From MFD09286-c1 sp963701015 (lineage in GTDB: Bacteria > Bacteroidota > Bacteroidia > Bacteroidales > DTGW01): a stretch of DNA of 64,000 nucleotides. Position 1 is the stretch's first letter. Each line of letters opens with the position of its first letter. This document shows, piece by piece, positions 34,278-42,212 of this stretch. The notes beneath the pieces were generated by a model, which did no database searches, had not been told where the DNA came from, and worked only from the letters and a program-made list of their open reading frames with translations. The DNA lies in assembly GCA_963701015.1 (NCBI GenBank), contig OY969556.1:1302001-1366000 (forward strand), read 5' to 3'. Both the position numbers and the translations under genes were made by a program.

Positions 34278-35315
34278 ATGTTTCGTTTTGCAAATACATA
34301 TATGCTTTATTTTCTATTGGTTCTGCCGGTTCTGGTTTTGCTTTATTATATCGTACAACGAAGCAAAGCAAAATCAATTGCTTCATTTGGCGATTTAAGC
34401 CTGATGCAGCAATTAATGCCTGAGGCTTCAAAGAGCAAGCAATATTTGAAATTTTATATTTTTATAATCGCTATTGCTTTTATAATTATTGGATTAGCAA
34501 GACCTCAATTTGGTTCGAAACTTCAGGAAATGAAGCGTAAAGGCATTGAAATTATGATTGCCCTTGATGTGTCGAATAGTATGAATGCTACAGACATTCA
34601 ACCTAGTCGTTTGGAACGGGCAAAACAAATTGTCTCAAAATTGGTAGATAAACTGAACGATGATAAAGTTGGCTTAATTGTATTTGCCGGTGATGCTTAT
34701 ATACAGGTTCCAATTACAACTGATTATGTGTCGGCAAAAATGTTCCTTAACCAAATAACAACTGGAATGGTTCCGGTTCAGGGAACAGCAATTGGAAAAG
34801 CCATTGATATGGCTACAAATTCATTTCCAGCCAATAGCGATTTGCAAAAAGTAATTATTATTATTACCGATGGTGAAAACCATGAAGACGATCCGGTTGC
34901 AAGCGCCAAAACTGCAAATGAAAAAGGAATATTAGTTTATACAATGGGTATGGGAATGCCTGATGGTTCCCCAATTCCGGTTGGAGATGGAAACCCATTG
35001 GACTTTATGAAAGATAAAGACGGACATACTGTTATAAGTAAACTGGATGAAGAAACATTGGTAAAAATTGCAGCAGCCGGCGGAGGTGATTATATTAGAG
35101 GAAATAATGCCCAGGCTGGTATTAATGGCCTTTTTGCAAAAGTGGAAAAATTAAGTAAAAAGGAATACGAAGCAAAAATGTTTTCGGAATACGATGATCA
35201 GTTTCAATATTTTTTTGGAATAGCTCTCATTCTAATGTTTATTGAATTTGTATTGATTGAGAAGAAAATTAAAATGTTGATGAAGTTCAAGCTTTTTGAT
35301 GTTAAGAAGGTATGA
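34278..35315 (+). CDS. batB: BatB, von Willebrand A domain membrane protein
   Basis: 345 residues with the same plan as BatA: two N-terminal helices, a VWA domain with MIDAS DVSNS and IITDGENHEDD, and a C-terminal helix (about 305-325). The last four bases overlap the batC start (ATGA), indicating coupled translation. It is a paralogue of batA, probably from an old tandem duplication. Confidence 0.93.
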   Translation: MFRFANTYMLYFLLVLPVLVLLYYIVQRSKAKSIASFGDLSLMQQLMPEASKSKQYLKFYIFIIAIAFIIIGLARPQFGSKLQEMKRKGIEIMIALDVSNSMNATDIQPSRLERAKQIVSKLVDKLNDDKVGLIVFAGDAYIQVPITTDYVSAKMFLNQITTGMVPVQGTAIGKAIDMATNSFPANSDLQKVIIIITDGENHEDDPVASAKTANEKGILVYTMGMGMPDGSPIPVGDGNPLDFMKDKDGHTVISKLDEETLVKIAAAGGGDYIRGNNAQAGINGLFAKVEKLSKKEYEAKMFSEYDDQFQYFFGIALILMFIEFVLIEKKIKMLMKFKLFDVKKV

Positions 35316-36055
35316 TAAAGAATATAATTATATTGATTTTGATATTTGTTTCCCTGGCTGCATTAGCTCAGGAAGAAAAGAAGTTTGTAAGGCAGGGAAA
35401 TAGTCAATATTCAGCCAAGAAATATTCCGATGCTGAATTAAGTTATAGGAAAGCACTTGAAAAGAAACCATCTTCAGCAATTGCAACTTATAATCTTGGA
35501 AATGCTTTATATCGTCAGGAAAAATATAAAGATGCAATTGACAAATATAATGAAGCAGCTGATGCTACCACTGATAAAATGGACAAAGCAAAAGCCTATC
35601 ATAATTTAGGAAATTCACTATTACAATCGCAAAAATACCAGGAAAGTATTGATGCGTATGAAAAAGCACTGCGTTTAAATCCTACCGATTTTGAAACGAA
35701 GTACAATCTTTCATTGGCGCAACATTTGCTGAAGAATCCTCCTAAAAATAAGAACCAGCAAAATAAAAACAACAAAAACAATCAGGACAAAAACAACAAA
35801 GACAATAAAAACAATAAGGATAATAAAAATAATAAAGATAACAAGCAAGATCAAAAAAATCAGCAAAACAAACAAAATCAGGATAAACAAAACCAACAAC
35901 AGCAACAACAGCAACAACAACAGGCAGGAAAAATTTCAAAAGAAGATGCTAAAAGAATGTTGCAAGCTATTCAGAATGATGAAAATAATACACAGGATAA
36001 ATTGAAAAAAGAAAAAGCCGCAGGTAAAAAAATTAACCCGGTTGAAAATTGGTAA
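35312..36055 (+). CDS. batC: BatC, TPR protein with a Gln/Asn/Lys-rich linker
   Basis: 247 residues. A signal peptide (about 1-19) is followed by three tetratricopeptide repeats (about 20-145; ATYNLGNALYRQEKYKDAI, AYHNLGNSLLQSQKYQESI). Residues about 146-205 are a low-complexity run of Asn, Lys, Asp and Gln ending in ten glutamines. A conserved C-terminus (KISKEDAKRMLQAIQNDE ... NPVENW) follows. The low-complexity part is a translated A-rich microsatellite. The role is presumably a periplasmic scaffold for the Bat complex. Confidence 0.9.
   Translation: MIKNIIILILIFVSLAALAQEEKKFVRQGNSQYSAKKYSDAELSYRKALEKKPSSAIATYNLGNALYRQEKYKDAIDKYNEAADATTDKMDKAKAYHNLGNSLLQSQKYQESIDAYEKALRLNPTDFETKYNLSLAQHLLKNPPKNKNQQNKNNKNNQDKNNKDNKNNKDNKNNKDNKQDQKNQQNKQNQDKQNQQQQQQQQQQAGKISKEDAKRMLQAIQNDENNTQDKLKKEKAAGKKINPVENW
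35745..35925 (+). repeat. batC: A-rich trinucleotide-type low-complexity tract inside batC
   Basis: Iterated AAC, AAA, GAT and CAA codons without frame change, ending in a CAA/CAG run. The tract keeps the batC frame, and the conserved C-terminal residues follow intact. The mirror-image frames on the minus strand are artefacts of it. Confidence 0.8.
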
Positions 36056-36106
36056 TTATATTTTGTTATATCTTAGTTAAAGAATAAAATAATAATAATG
36101 CTCCAA

Positions 36107-36134
36107 AACACTAAAAACTAAGGACTAAAAAAAC
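36107..36134 (+). repeat. Short heptad-phased repeat before batD
   Basis: Units aacacta, aaaacta, aggacta and aaaaaac follow each other in 7-base phase, ending at the batD ATG. A minor instance of the heptad pattern seen at 15707 and 46431. Confidence 0.4.
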
Positions 36135-37418
36135 ATGAAACGAATTGGTTTTATAATTTTAACTTTAATTGTATCGGTAGTTTCAAGCTATGCTGACAAT
36201 GTTCAATTTACAGCTTCTGCTCCAGGTGTTGTTGAAGCCGGGGAACAATTTGAAGTTACCTATAACGTTTCAGCCCAGCCTTCGGCATTCAATCCTCCTG
36301 AATTTAAAAATTTCAATTTGCTTGGCGGTCCTATGCAATCAAGTAGCAGTAGCGTGCAAATTATAAATGGTAAAATGTCTCAAAGTTCATCATATACTTA
36401 TACTTATTACTTTTCAGCAAATTCACCAGGTAATTATACCATTCAACCTGCAAAAGCTACTGTGGACGGTAAAGTTTATACCTCAAATTCTATTTCAATA
36501 CAAGTTACAGGCACTGCTCAGGGGAATCAGCAAAATAATTCAAAACCACAAAATAACCAGCAACAAGGAAACGAAACTGTGGCCAATGTTGGTAATGATG
36601 ATATATTTATCAGAATTTTGGTTAATCGTTCAACGTTATACCAGGGCGACTATTTGGTAGCTACCATAAAACTTTATACCAAGTTAAATATTTCATCCAT
36701 TGATAATGTCGATTATCCTTCATTTAATGGATTTTTCAGACAGGATATTGAAACTCCACCTCTGCGTCAGCTTCAGCGTGAACAAGTAAATGGACAATTA
36801 TATTCTACTGGTGTGATTCAGAAAATGGTGCTATTCCCTCAAAAAACCGGAGAGTTGGTTGTTGACCCAATAACCTTGCAAACGGTTGTCCAGGTTGCAA
36901 CAAGGAATAGGCCCCGCAGTGTTTTCGATGATTTTTTCGGACCATCGGTTCAGGAAGTAAAAAAGAAAATAAGAAGTATCCCAATTAAAATTACTGTAAA
37001 GCCATTGCCATATGATGCTTCAGGTACATTTAACGGAGCAGTTGGCAATTTCAACTTTAAAACTTCCGTTGATAAGCAAAATGTAAAAACAAACGATGCT
37101 ATTAATTTTAAAGTAATAATTTCCGGAAATGGAAATTTAAAAATACTTGAACCGCTTGATATTAAATTTCCAAGTGATTTTGAAACCTACGATCCTAAAG
37201 TTTCAATTAATGCAACAACCAATGAAAATGGCGTTACAGGTTCAAAAACATACGAATATTTAATTATACCAAGGCATGCAGGGAATTATAAAATCCCTTC
37301 ACTTAAGTTTACTTATTTTGATTCGCAAACGAAACAATATAAAACCTTAACTTCTGAGGAAATTCCTATAAATGTTCAAAAAGCTGCCCGGATGATAATT
37401 CTACAACTACTGTTGTAA
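36135..37418 (+). CDS. batD: BatD, exported part (5' fragment of a frameshifted gene)
   Basis: 427 residues as read. The signal peptide (about 1-20) and most of the exported beta-sandwich repeats of BatD are here (VQFTASAPGVVEAGEQFEVTYNVSA; FKTSVDKQNVKTNDAINFKV). A Gln/Asn-rich linker lies at about 130-150. The last ten residues after NVQKAA are out of frame. One missing base at 37387-37391 separates it from the conserved continuation VVSGVDKEDVKFIGKDI, the membrane helix and the cytosolic domain. The intact gene would span 36135-37966, about 610 residues. Confidence 0.9.
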   Translation: MKRIGFIILTLIVSVVSSYADNVQFTASAPGVVEAGEQFEVTYNVSAQPSAFNPPEFKNFNLLGGPMQSSSSSVQIINGKMSQSSSYTYTYYFSANSPGNYTIQPAKATVDGKVYTSNSISIQVTGTAQGNQQNNSKPQNNQQQGNETVANVGNDDIFIRILVNRSTLYQGDYLVATIKLYTKLNISSIDNVDYPSFNGFFRQDIETPPLRQLQREQVNGQLYSTGVIQKMVLFPQKTGELVVDPITLQTVVQVATRNRPRSVFDDFFGPSVQEVKKKIRSIPIKITVKPLPYDASGTFNGAVGNFNFKTSVDKQNVKTNDAINFKVIISGNGNLKILEPLDIKFPSDFETYDPKVSINATTNENGVTGSKTYEYLIIPRHAGNYKIPSLKFTYFDSQTKQYKTLTSEEIPINVQKAARMIILQLLL

Positions 37419-37966
37419 GCGGAGTTGATAAAGAAGATGTTAAATTTATCGGAAAAGATATTCAATATATAAAAACCAATGAACCAAAATTTCGGAAGAT
37501 TCATTATTATATCATCAGTTCCACCATATTTTGGTTATCGTACCTTATTTCATTCATTATATTTATTTTAATAATAATTATATTACGAAAGAAAATAAAA
37601 GAAAATGCAAACCTTGCACGTGTGCGCAACAAAAAGGCAAATAAGGTCGCAAACCGCCGATTGAAAGATGCTAATATATATATGAAAGGTAACCGAAAGG
37701 AAGAGTTTTATGAATATATATTGAAGGCGCTTTGGGGTTACATGAGCGATAAATTGAATATTCCGGTATCAGAACTATCGCGTGAAAAATTATTGGATGA
37801 AGCAGGAAGACGAAATATTGATCAGGATTTGATAAAAAAATTTATGGAAATTTTGGATACTTGTGAATTTGCCAGATATGCCCCTGCCAGTGAAGCATCA
37901 CAAATGGACAATGTATATGCTGATGCAATAAACGTAATAAGTAAAATTGAACAAAAAGTAAAATAA
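37391..37966 (+). CDS. batD: BatD, membrane helix and cytosolic domain (3' fragment of a frameshifted gene)
   Basis: Open frame directly after the frameshift: DDNSTTVVSGVDKEDVKFIGKDIQYIKT, a membrane helix (IISSTIFWLSYLISFIIFILIIII), then a basic segment and a cytosolic helical domain (MKGNRKEEFYEYILKALWGYMSDKLN). No plausible start codon precedes the helix, apart from a GTG at 37622 that would omit it. So this is the tail of BatD, not an independent gene. Confidence 0.85.
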   Translation, partial: DDNSTTTVVSGVDKEDVKFIGKDIQYIKTNEPKFRKIHYYIISSTIFWLSYLISFIIFILIIIILRKKIKENANLARVRNKKANKVANRRLKDANIYMKGNRKEEFYEYILKALWGYMSDKLNIPVSELSREKLLDEAGRRNIDQDLIKKFMEILDTCEFARYAPASEASQMDNVYADAINVISKIEQKVK

Positions 37967-38043
37967 ATGGAATCATATAACTCTCAAAAATAAAGGATAT
38001 TAAATTATATGTCCATTGGTATAAAAACAGAAAAAACTAAAAT

Positions 38044-38802
38044 ATGAAACGGGTATTTTTTTTCATAATATGTTGTATAAGTCTTGTTTGTGGCACATAT
38101 GCCGAAGATAATTCCCAAATATTTAATGCTGCCAATCAGGCTTATACTAGGGGTCGTTATGATACCGCAATTGTACTATATACAAAAATAATTAAAACCG
38201 GAGTTGAATCATCAGAAATATATTTTAATCTCGGGAATGCTTATTATAAAAAGAAAGATATTGCAAATGCAATTTTGTATTACGAAAGAGCTCATAAATT
38301 ATCACCTGCTGATGATGATATAAATTTTAATTTGCAATTGGCTCAAACCCTTGTTGTTGATAAAATAAATGTATTGCCTGAATTTTTTTTAAAACGATGG
38401 CTTCGTAGTTTTTCAGAATCTTTATCATCAAATGAATGGGCTATTTTAAGCATTATAGCATTTTTGTCTTTTCTGATATTCGGTTTAATATATCTTTTTT
38501 CAAACATGTTATGGTTGAAAAAACTGGGATTTACATTAGGAGTTATAGCTATTTTGGTTTCGGCAATAGCAGTATTTACGAGTTATACTATAAAAGACAA
38601 CACCGACCAACATGCTTCAGCAATTATAATGACAGCTTCAATAACTCTAAAGAGTTCTCCCGATGAAGATGGTACCGATTTATTTGTATTACATGAAGGT
38701 TCAAAAATTTGGATACTCGATCAGGTTGGAAATTGGTACAAAGTAAAAATCGCCGATGGAAATAGCGGATGGATTAAAAAATCGGATATCGAAATAATTT
38801 AA
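38044..38802 (+). CDS. batE: BatE, TPR and SH3-like membrane protein
   Basis: 252 residues: signal peptide (about 1-20), two or three TPRs (about 25-105; IYFNLGNAYYKKKDIANAI), two membrane helices (about 135-155 and 160-182), then a C-terminal bacterial SH3-like domain (ITLKSSPDEDGTDLFVLHEGSKIWILDQVGNWYKVKIADGNSGWI). Last gene of the Bat operon. The SH3 domain may bind peptidoglycan or a protein partner; this is inferred. Confidence 0.9.
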   Translation: MKRVFFFIICCISLVCGTYAEDNSQIFNAANQAYTRGRYDTAIVLYTKIIKTGVESSEIYFNLGNAYYKKKDIANAILYYERAHKLSPADDDINFNLQLAQTLVVDKINVLPEFFLKRWLRSFSESLSSNEWAILSIIAFLSFLIFGLIYLFSNMLWLKKLGFTLGVIAILVSAIAVFTSYTIKDNTDQHASAIIMTASITLKSSPDEDGTDLFVLHEGSKIWILDQVGNWYKVKIADGNSGWIKKSDIEII

Positions 38803-38863
38803 TCTGTTTTTATTCAACATAATATCCAATTCATCTGTTAGTAGAACTAAAATTCTAAAAACA

Positions 38864-40765
38864 ATGAATATGGAACCTTCTCAAGATCAAAAATTTTATT
38901 ACCCTTCAAAGGAAATTATTGAAAATGCGAATGTCAAAGACTATGAATCAGTCTATAAACATTCCATTGAGAATCGTGAAAAATTTTGGGCTGAACAAGC
39001 CGAACATTTGCACTGGTTTAAAAAATGGGATAAAGTTTTAGATGCCACTAATCCTCCATTTTATAAATGGTTTACAGGTGGCAAAACCAATATAATATAT
39101 AATGCATTAGATCGTCATCAATCAACAACAATACGTAACAAGCTTGCATTGATATGGGAAGGTGAACCCGGCGATGTACGTACTTTTTCATATCATGCTT
39201 TAAATAGAGAAGTTAGTCAGTTTGCCAATATTTTAAAAAGCATGGGGGTTAAAAAGGGCGATGTAGTTACTATATATATGCCACAAATTCCCGAACAACT
39301 TTTTGCCATGTTGGCTTGTGCTAAAATTGGTGCCGCACATAGTGTTGTGTATGGTGGTTTTAGCCACGAAGCGTTAGCAAGCAGAATAAACGATGCCAAC
39401 AGTCGCGTTGTTATTACTGCCGATGGAGGTTTTCGCCGTGGTAAAATTGTTGAGTTGAAAAGTGTGGTGAATAAAGCAATGGAACTTTCACCCACTATGG
39501 AAATATGTATAACAATCAAACGTACTGGTCAGGATGTTTATATGGAGAATGACCGCGATTATTGGTACCACGATTTAAAAGCATTGCCAATTGCAGGTTA
39601 TAAATGCGAAACTGAACAAATGGACTCAAACGACATGTTATTTTTGCTTTATACTTCCGGTTCAACCGGAAAACCTAAAGCTTTGGTGCATACTCATGGT
39701 GGATATAGTGTATATACATCTGCTACACATAAAATGGTATTTGATATAAAACCCGAAGACAGGTATTGGTGCGCGGCCGATCCCGGATGGATAACAGGGC
39801 ATAGCTATATAGTTTACGGACCATTGATTAATGGAGCTACTGTTATGTTATATGAAGGTGCTCCGAACCATCCTTATCCAGATCGTTGGTGGAAAATGGT
39901 TGACAAGTATGGTATAAATATTTTATATACTTCACCAACAGCAATTCGTGGATTAATGCGTTTTGGTGAATCGTGGCCCAAACGAAATAATTTAAGTTCG
40001 CTGCGCTTATTAGGCTCTGTTGGAGAACCAATTAATCCTGAAGCTTGGAAATGGTATTATAAATATATAGGTCAGGAGCGTTGCCCGATTATGGATACAT
40101 GGTGGCAAACAGAAACCGGGGGATTTATGATTACTCCTTTGCCTATAACACCTTTAAAACCGGGTTCTGCAACAAAACCATTTTTTGGTAACGAAATTGC
40201 TGTGGTTGATGATGAAGGCAATGATGTAAAAGCAGGCGAGGAGGGAAGCTTGGTTATTAAATCACCCTGGCCGGGAATGGTAGCCGGTGTTTTAAATGAT
40301 CCTGAAAGATTTACAGAAACATATTGGCTGAAATACAAAAAACAAGGTTGGTACTTTACAGGCGATTCCGCTAAAAAGGATGAAGATGGTTATTATTGGA
40401 TCATTGGCCGGGTGGATGATGTAATTAAAGTGAGCGGTTACAGATTAGGTACTGCTGAAATAGAAAGTGTAATGGTTAGCCATCCTGCTGTTGCTGAAGC
40501 CGCAGCTGTTGCTGTTCCTCATTCTTTAAAGGGCAATGCAATTCATATTTTTGCTATATTGAAAAAGGATGCAACGATAACCAAAGATTTGGAACACGAA
40601 TTGGTAGATCATGTGGTTACGCATTTAGGTCCGATTGCACGTCCTGAGGAAGTACGGATTGTTGATCAATTACCTAAAACCAGAAGTGGGAAAATAATGC
40701 GTCGTGTGCTTAAAGCACGAATTTTAGGCTTACCTGAAGGCGATTTAAGTACCTTGGAAGAGTAA
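38864..40765 (+). CDS. acs: Acetyl-CoA synthetase (AMP-forming)
   Basis: 633 residues; activates acetate to acetyl-CoA via acetyl-AMP in the cytosol. Adenylate-forming motif YTSGSTGKPKALVHTHGG; acetate-pocket region WWQTETGGFMITP; GDSAKKDEDGYYWIIGRVDDVIKVSGYR hinge; and the C-terminal catalytic lysine in TRSGKIMRR, the site acetylated in many homologues. Length and motifs are normal. Separate from the Bat operon, with a 61-base gap. Confidence 0.96.
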   Translation: MNMEPSQDQKFYYPSKEIIENANVKDYESVYKHSIENREKFWAEQAEHLHWFKKWDKVLDATNPPFYKWFTGGKTNIIYNALDRHQSTTIRNKLALIWEGEPGDVRTFSYHALNREVSQFANILKSMGVKKGDVVTIYMPQIPEQLFAMLACAKIGAAHSVVYGGFSHEALASRINDANSRVVITADGGFRRGKIVELKSVVNKAMELSPTMEICITIKRTGQDVYMENDRDYWYHDLKALPIAGYKCETEQMDSNDMLFLLYTSGSTGKPKALVHTHGGYSVYTSATHKMVFDIKPEDRYWCAADPGWITGHSYIVYGPLINGATVMLYEGAPNHPYPDRWWKMVDKYGINILYTSPTAIRGLMRFGESWPKRNNLSSLRLLGSVGEPINPEAWKWYYKYIGQERCPIMDTWWQTETGGFMITPLPITPLKPGSATKPFFGNEIAVVDDEGNDVKAGEEGSLVIKSPWPGMVAGVLNDPERFTETYWLKYKKQGWYFTGDSAKKDEDGYYWIIGRVDDVIKVSGYRLGTAEIESVMVSHPAVAEAAAVAVPHSLKGNAIHIFAILKKDATITKDLEHELVDHVVTHLGPIARPEEVRIVDQLPKTRSGKIMRRVLKARILGLPEGDLSTLEE

Positions 40766-40793
40766 AATACTTAATTGAAAAAATAAAAGAAAA

Positions 40794-40893
40794 TGTTTCA
40801 AAAGATTTGATTGGGTGTTGAGTTTGCCGAAACGCATTCTGCTAATCAACATATTAACACTTCGACAAGCTCAGTGCCCCGACTTTTGAAACA
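40794..40893. repeat. Nested inverted-repeat (REP/BIME-like) element
   Basis: An outer 11-base perfect inverted repeat, TGTTTCAAAAG (40794-40804) / CTTTTGAAACA (40883-40893), encloses an inner pair, TGAGTTTGCCGAA (40819-40831) / TTCGACAAGCTCA (40861-40873), complementary at 11 of 13 positions, with one more G-T pair. The inner core TGAGCTTGTCGAA resembles palindromic cores of dispersed intergenic repeats in many environmental bacteria. It lies between converging acs and the sigma-factor gene, so it may also help terminate transcription. Confidence 0.65.
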
Positions 40894-40937
40894 GCCTCTT
40901 TTTAACCCATATAGCATTATAATTTTCTCAATTTATT

Positions 40938-41591
40938 TTAATATCTCTGTATAATAGCCGTTACATAATTCACAATTTTATCGCACCGGCTGAGATGAAA
41001 ATCGTAAAGCTCTTCGGTTTTATAATATTTACTTAGTGACGAACGAAGCATTTCTTTTGCCCTGTTAAGCCTTACTTTTACATTAGCTTCAGTTAAACTC
41101 AAACACTCCATTGTTTCTGCAATACTCATGTCTTCAACCTCACGCATAATAAAAACCAATCGGTATTTTTCTGGCAATTGACCTAGAGCCTTTTCCATAA
41201 GGCTTTTTAATTCTTTGTTCATCATTTTATATAAGGGCGTTTCATTTGTCAATTCATCTGATTTGGCGTTATCATTTATCCAGCTTATTCGCAAAGTCTT
41301 TTGCTTAAATTTTAGCGATTCATTTATTAAAATTTTTATGAGCCAGGTTGAAAATTCAGATTCAAATTTGAATTTATGTAAATTCTCGTAAGCCTTTATG
41401 TATGTGGTTTGCATAATATCTTCAACATCGTTTGGGTTAGCCACTATTGACATACAAATTCGGTACATGCGCTGATTATATTTTCGCATAATTTGCCCAT
41501 ATAATTCTTTTTCGCCATTCAAAATGCCTTTTATTTTTTCTTCATCTTGAACATATTTGGTTGACGAATTTTTCAGATTAGTCGACATCAT
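40938..41591 (-). CDS. ECF-type RNA polymerase sigma factor
   Basis: 217 residues. Region 2 (YGQIMRKYNQRMYRICMSIVANPNDVEDIMQTTYIKAY) and region 4 (LGQLPEKYRLVFIMREVEDMSIAETMECLSLTEANVKVRLNRAKEML) are both complete. A C-terminal extension (YDFHLSRCDKIVNYVTAII) recurs in one Bacteroidota ECF group. No anti-sigma factor gene is adjacent. It is divergent from the DoxX-like gene, which may be a target. Two ATGs stand in tandem at the start. Confidence 0.93.
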   Translation of the reverse strand: MMSTNLKNSSTKYVQDEEKIKGILNGEKELYGQIMRKYNQRMYRICMSIVANPNDVEDIMQTTYIKAYENLHKFKFESEFSTWLIKILINESLKFKQKTLRISWINDNAKSDELTNETPLYKMMNKELKSLMEKALGQLPEKYRLVFIMREVEDMSIAETMECLSLTEANVKVRLNRAKEMLRSSLSKYYKTEELYDFHLSRCDKIVNYVTAIIQRY

Positions 41592-41714
41592 AATAAAAAC
41601 ATTTTACCAGTTAGATTCAAAATTTGAATAAAGGTTACAAAGTTCTTTACTCTATTTTGTAACCTTTATTCGATTTGTATATCTAATGCCATATAAACAA
41701 TTAAAACAATAATT

Positions 41715-42101
41715 ATGGAAACAACAACAATGAATTCTTTCAAACAAATTCAATCTATTTTGAAATATGTGTTTGTTTTGGTACCTATAGTAGCGGGTTT
41801 AGATAAATTCACGAATATTTTAACTACCTGGACAGACTATCTTAATCCCATGTTGTTGCATATAGTTCCGATATCGGCAGCAACTTTTATGATGATAGTT
41901 GGTGTAATTGAGATTTTAGCAGGTATATTGGTTTATTTAAGAACCGAAATAGGGGCGTATGTAGTTTCTATTTGGCTTGTACTTATAGCATTATCGCTTA
42001 TTTTTAGCGAAAAATATTTTGATGTTGCTGTTCGTGATCTAGTAATTGCTATTAGTGCATTTATTTTAGCCCGAACCACCCATATTTTGAGTAAGCTGTA
42101 A
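41715..42101 (+). CDS. DoxX-like four-helix membrane protein
   Basis: 128 residues with four membrane helices (about 15-35, 50-72, 76-92, 100-122). The segment VFVLVPIVAGLDKFTNILTTW and the GVIEILAGILVYLR helix resemble DoxX/DoxD-type membrane proteins. The substrate or role is unknown; relatives are linked to redox or sulfur stress. Divergent from the ECF sigma factor with a 123-base shared promoter region, so sigma-dependent control is plausible. Confidence 0.72.
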   Translation: METTTMNSFKQIQSILKYVFVLVPIVAGLDKFTNILTTWTDYLNPMLLHIVPISAATFMMIVGVIEILAGILVYLRTEIGAYVVSIWLVLIALSLIFSEKYFDVAVRDLVIAISAFILARTTHILSKL

Positions 42102-42110
42102 TACGTTTTT

Positions 42111-42170
42111 ATCTTGTTAATACTAAAGTTCAGATTATTTATTCGTCTTGAATAGAGCTATTAACAAGAT
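42111..42170. terminator. Inverted repeat between converging DoxX-like and dnaE-type genes
   Basis: ATCTTGTTAATA (42111-42122) and TATTAACAAGAT (42159-42170) are a perfect 12-base inverted repeat. Its 36-base interior contains a smaller stem, TTCA..TGAA. T-rich stretches flank both sides. A bidirectional terminator is the likely role. Confidence 0.6.
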
Positions 42171-42212
42171 TTCTTGATACTTTTTATAAGGAATACTATT
42201 TTATTCGTTTTT

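Noticed and set aside
35711..35939. Hydrophobic frames on the minus strand opposite batC
   Set aside because: Poly-Leu/Ile/Val reading is the complement of the A-rich Asn/Lys/Gln tract; not genes.
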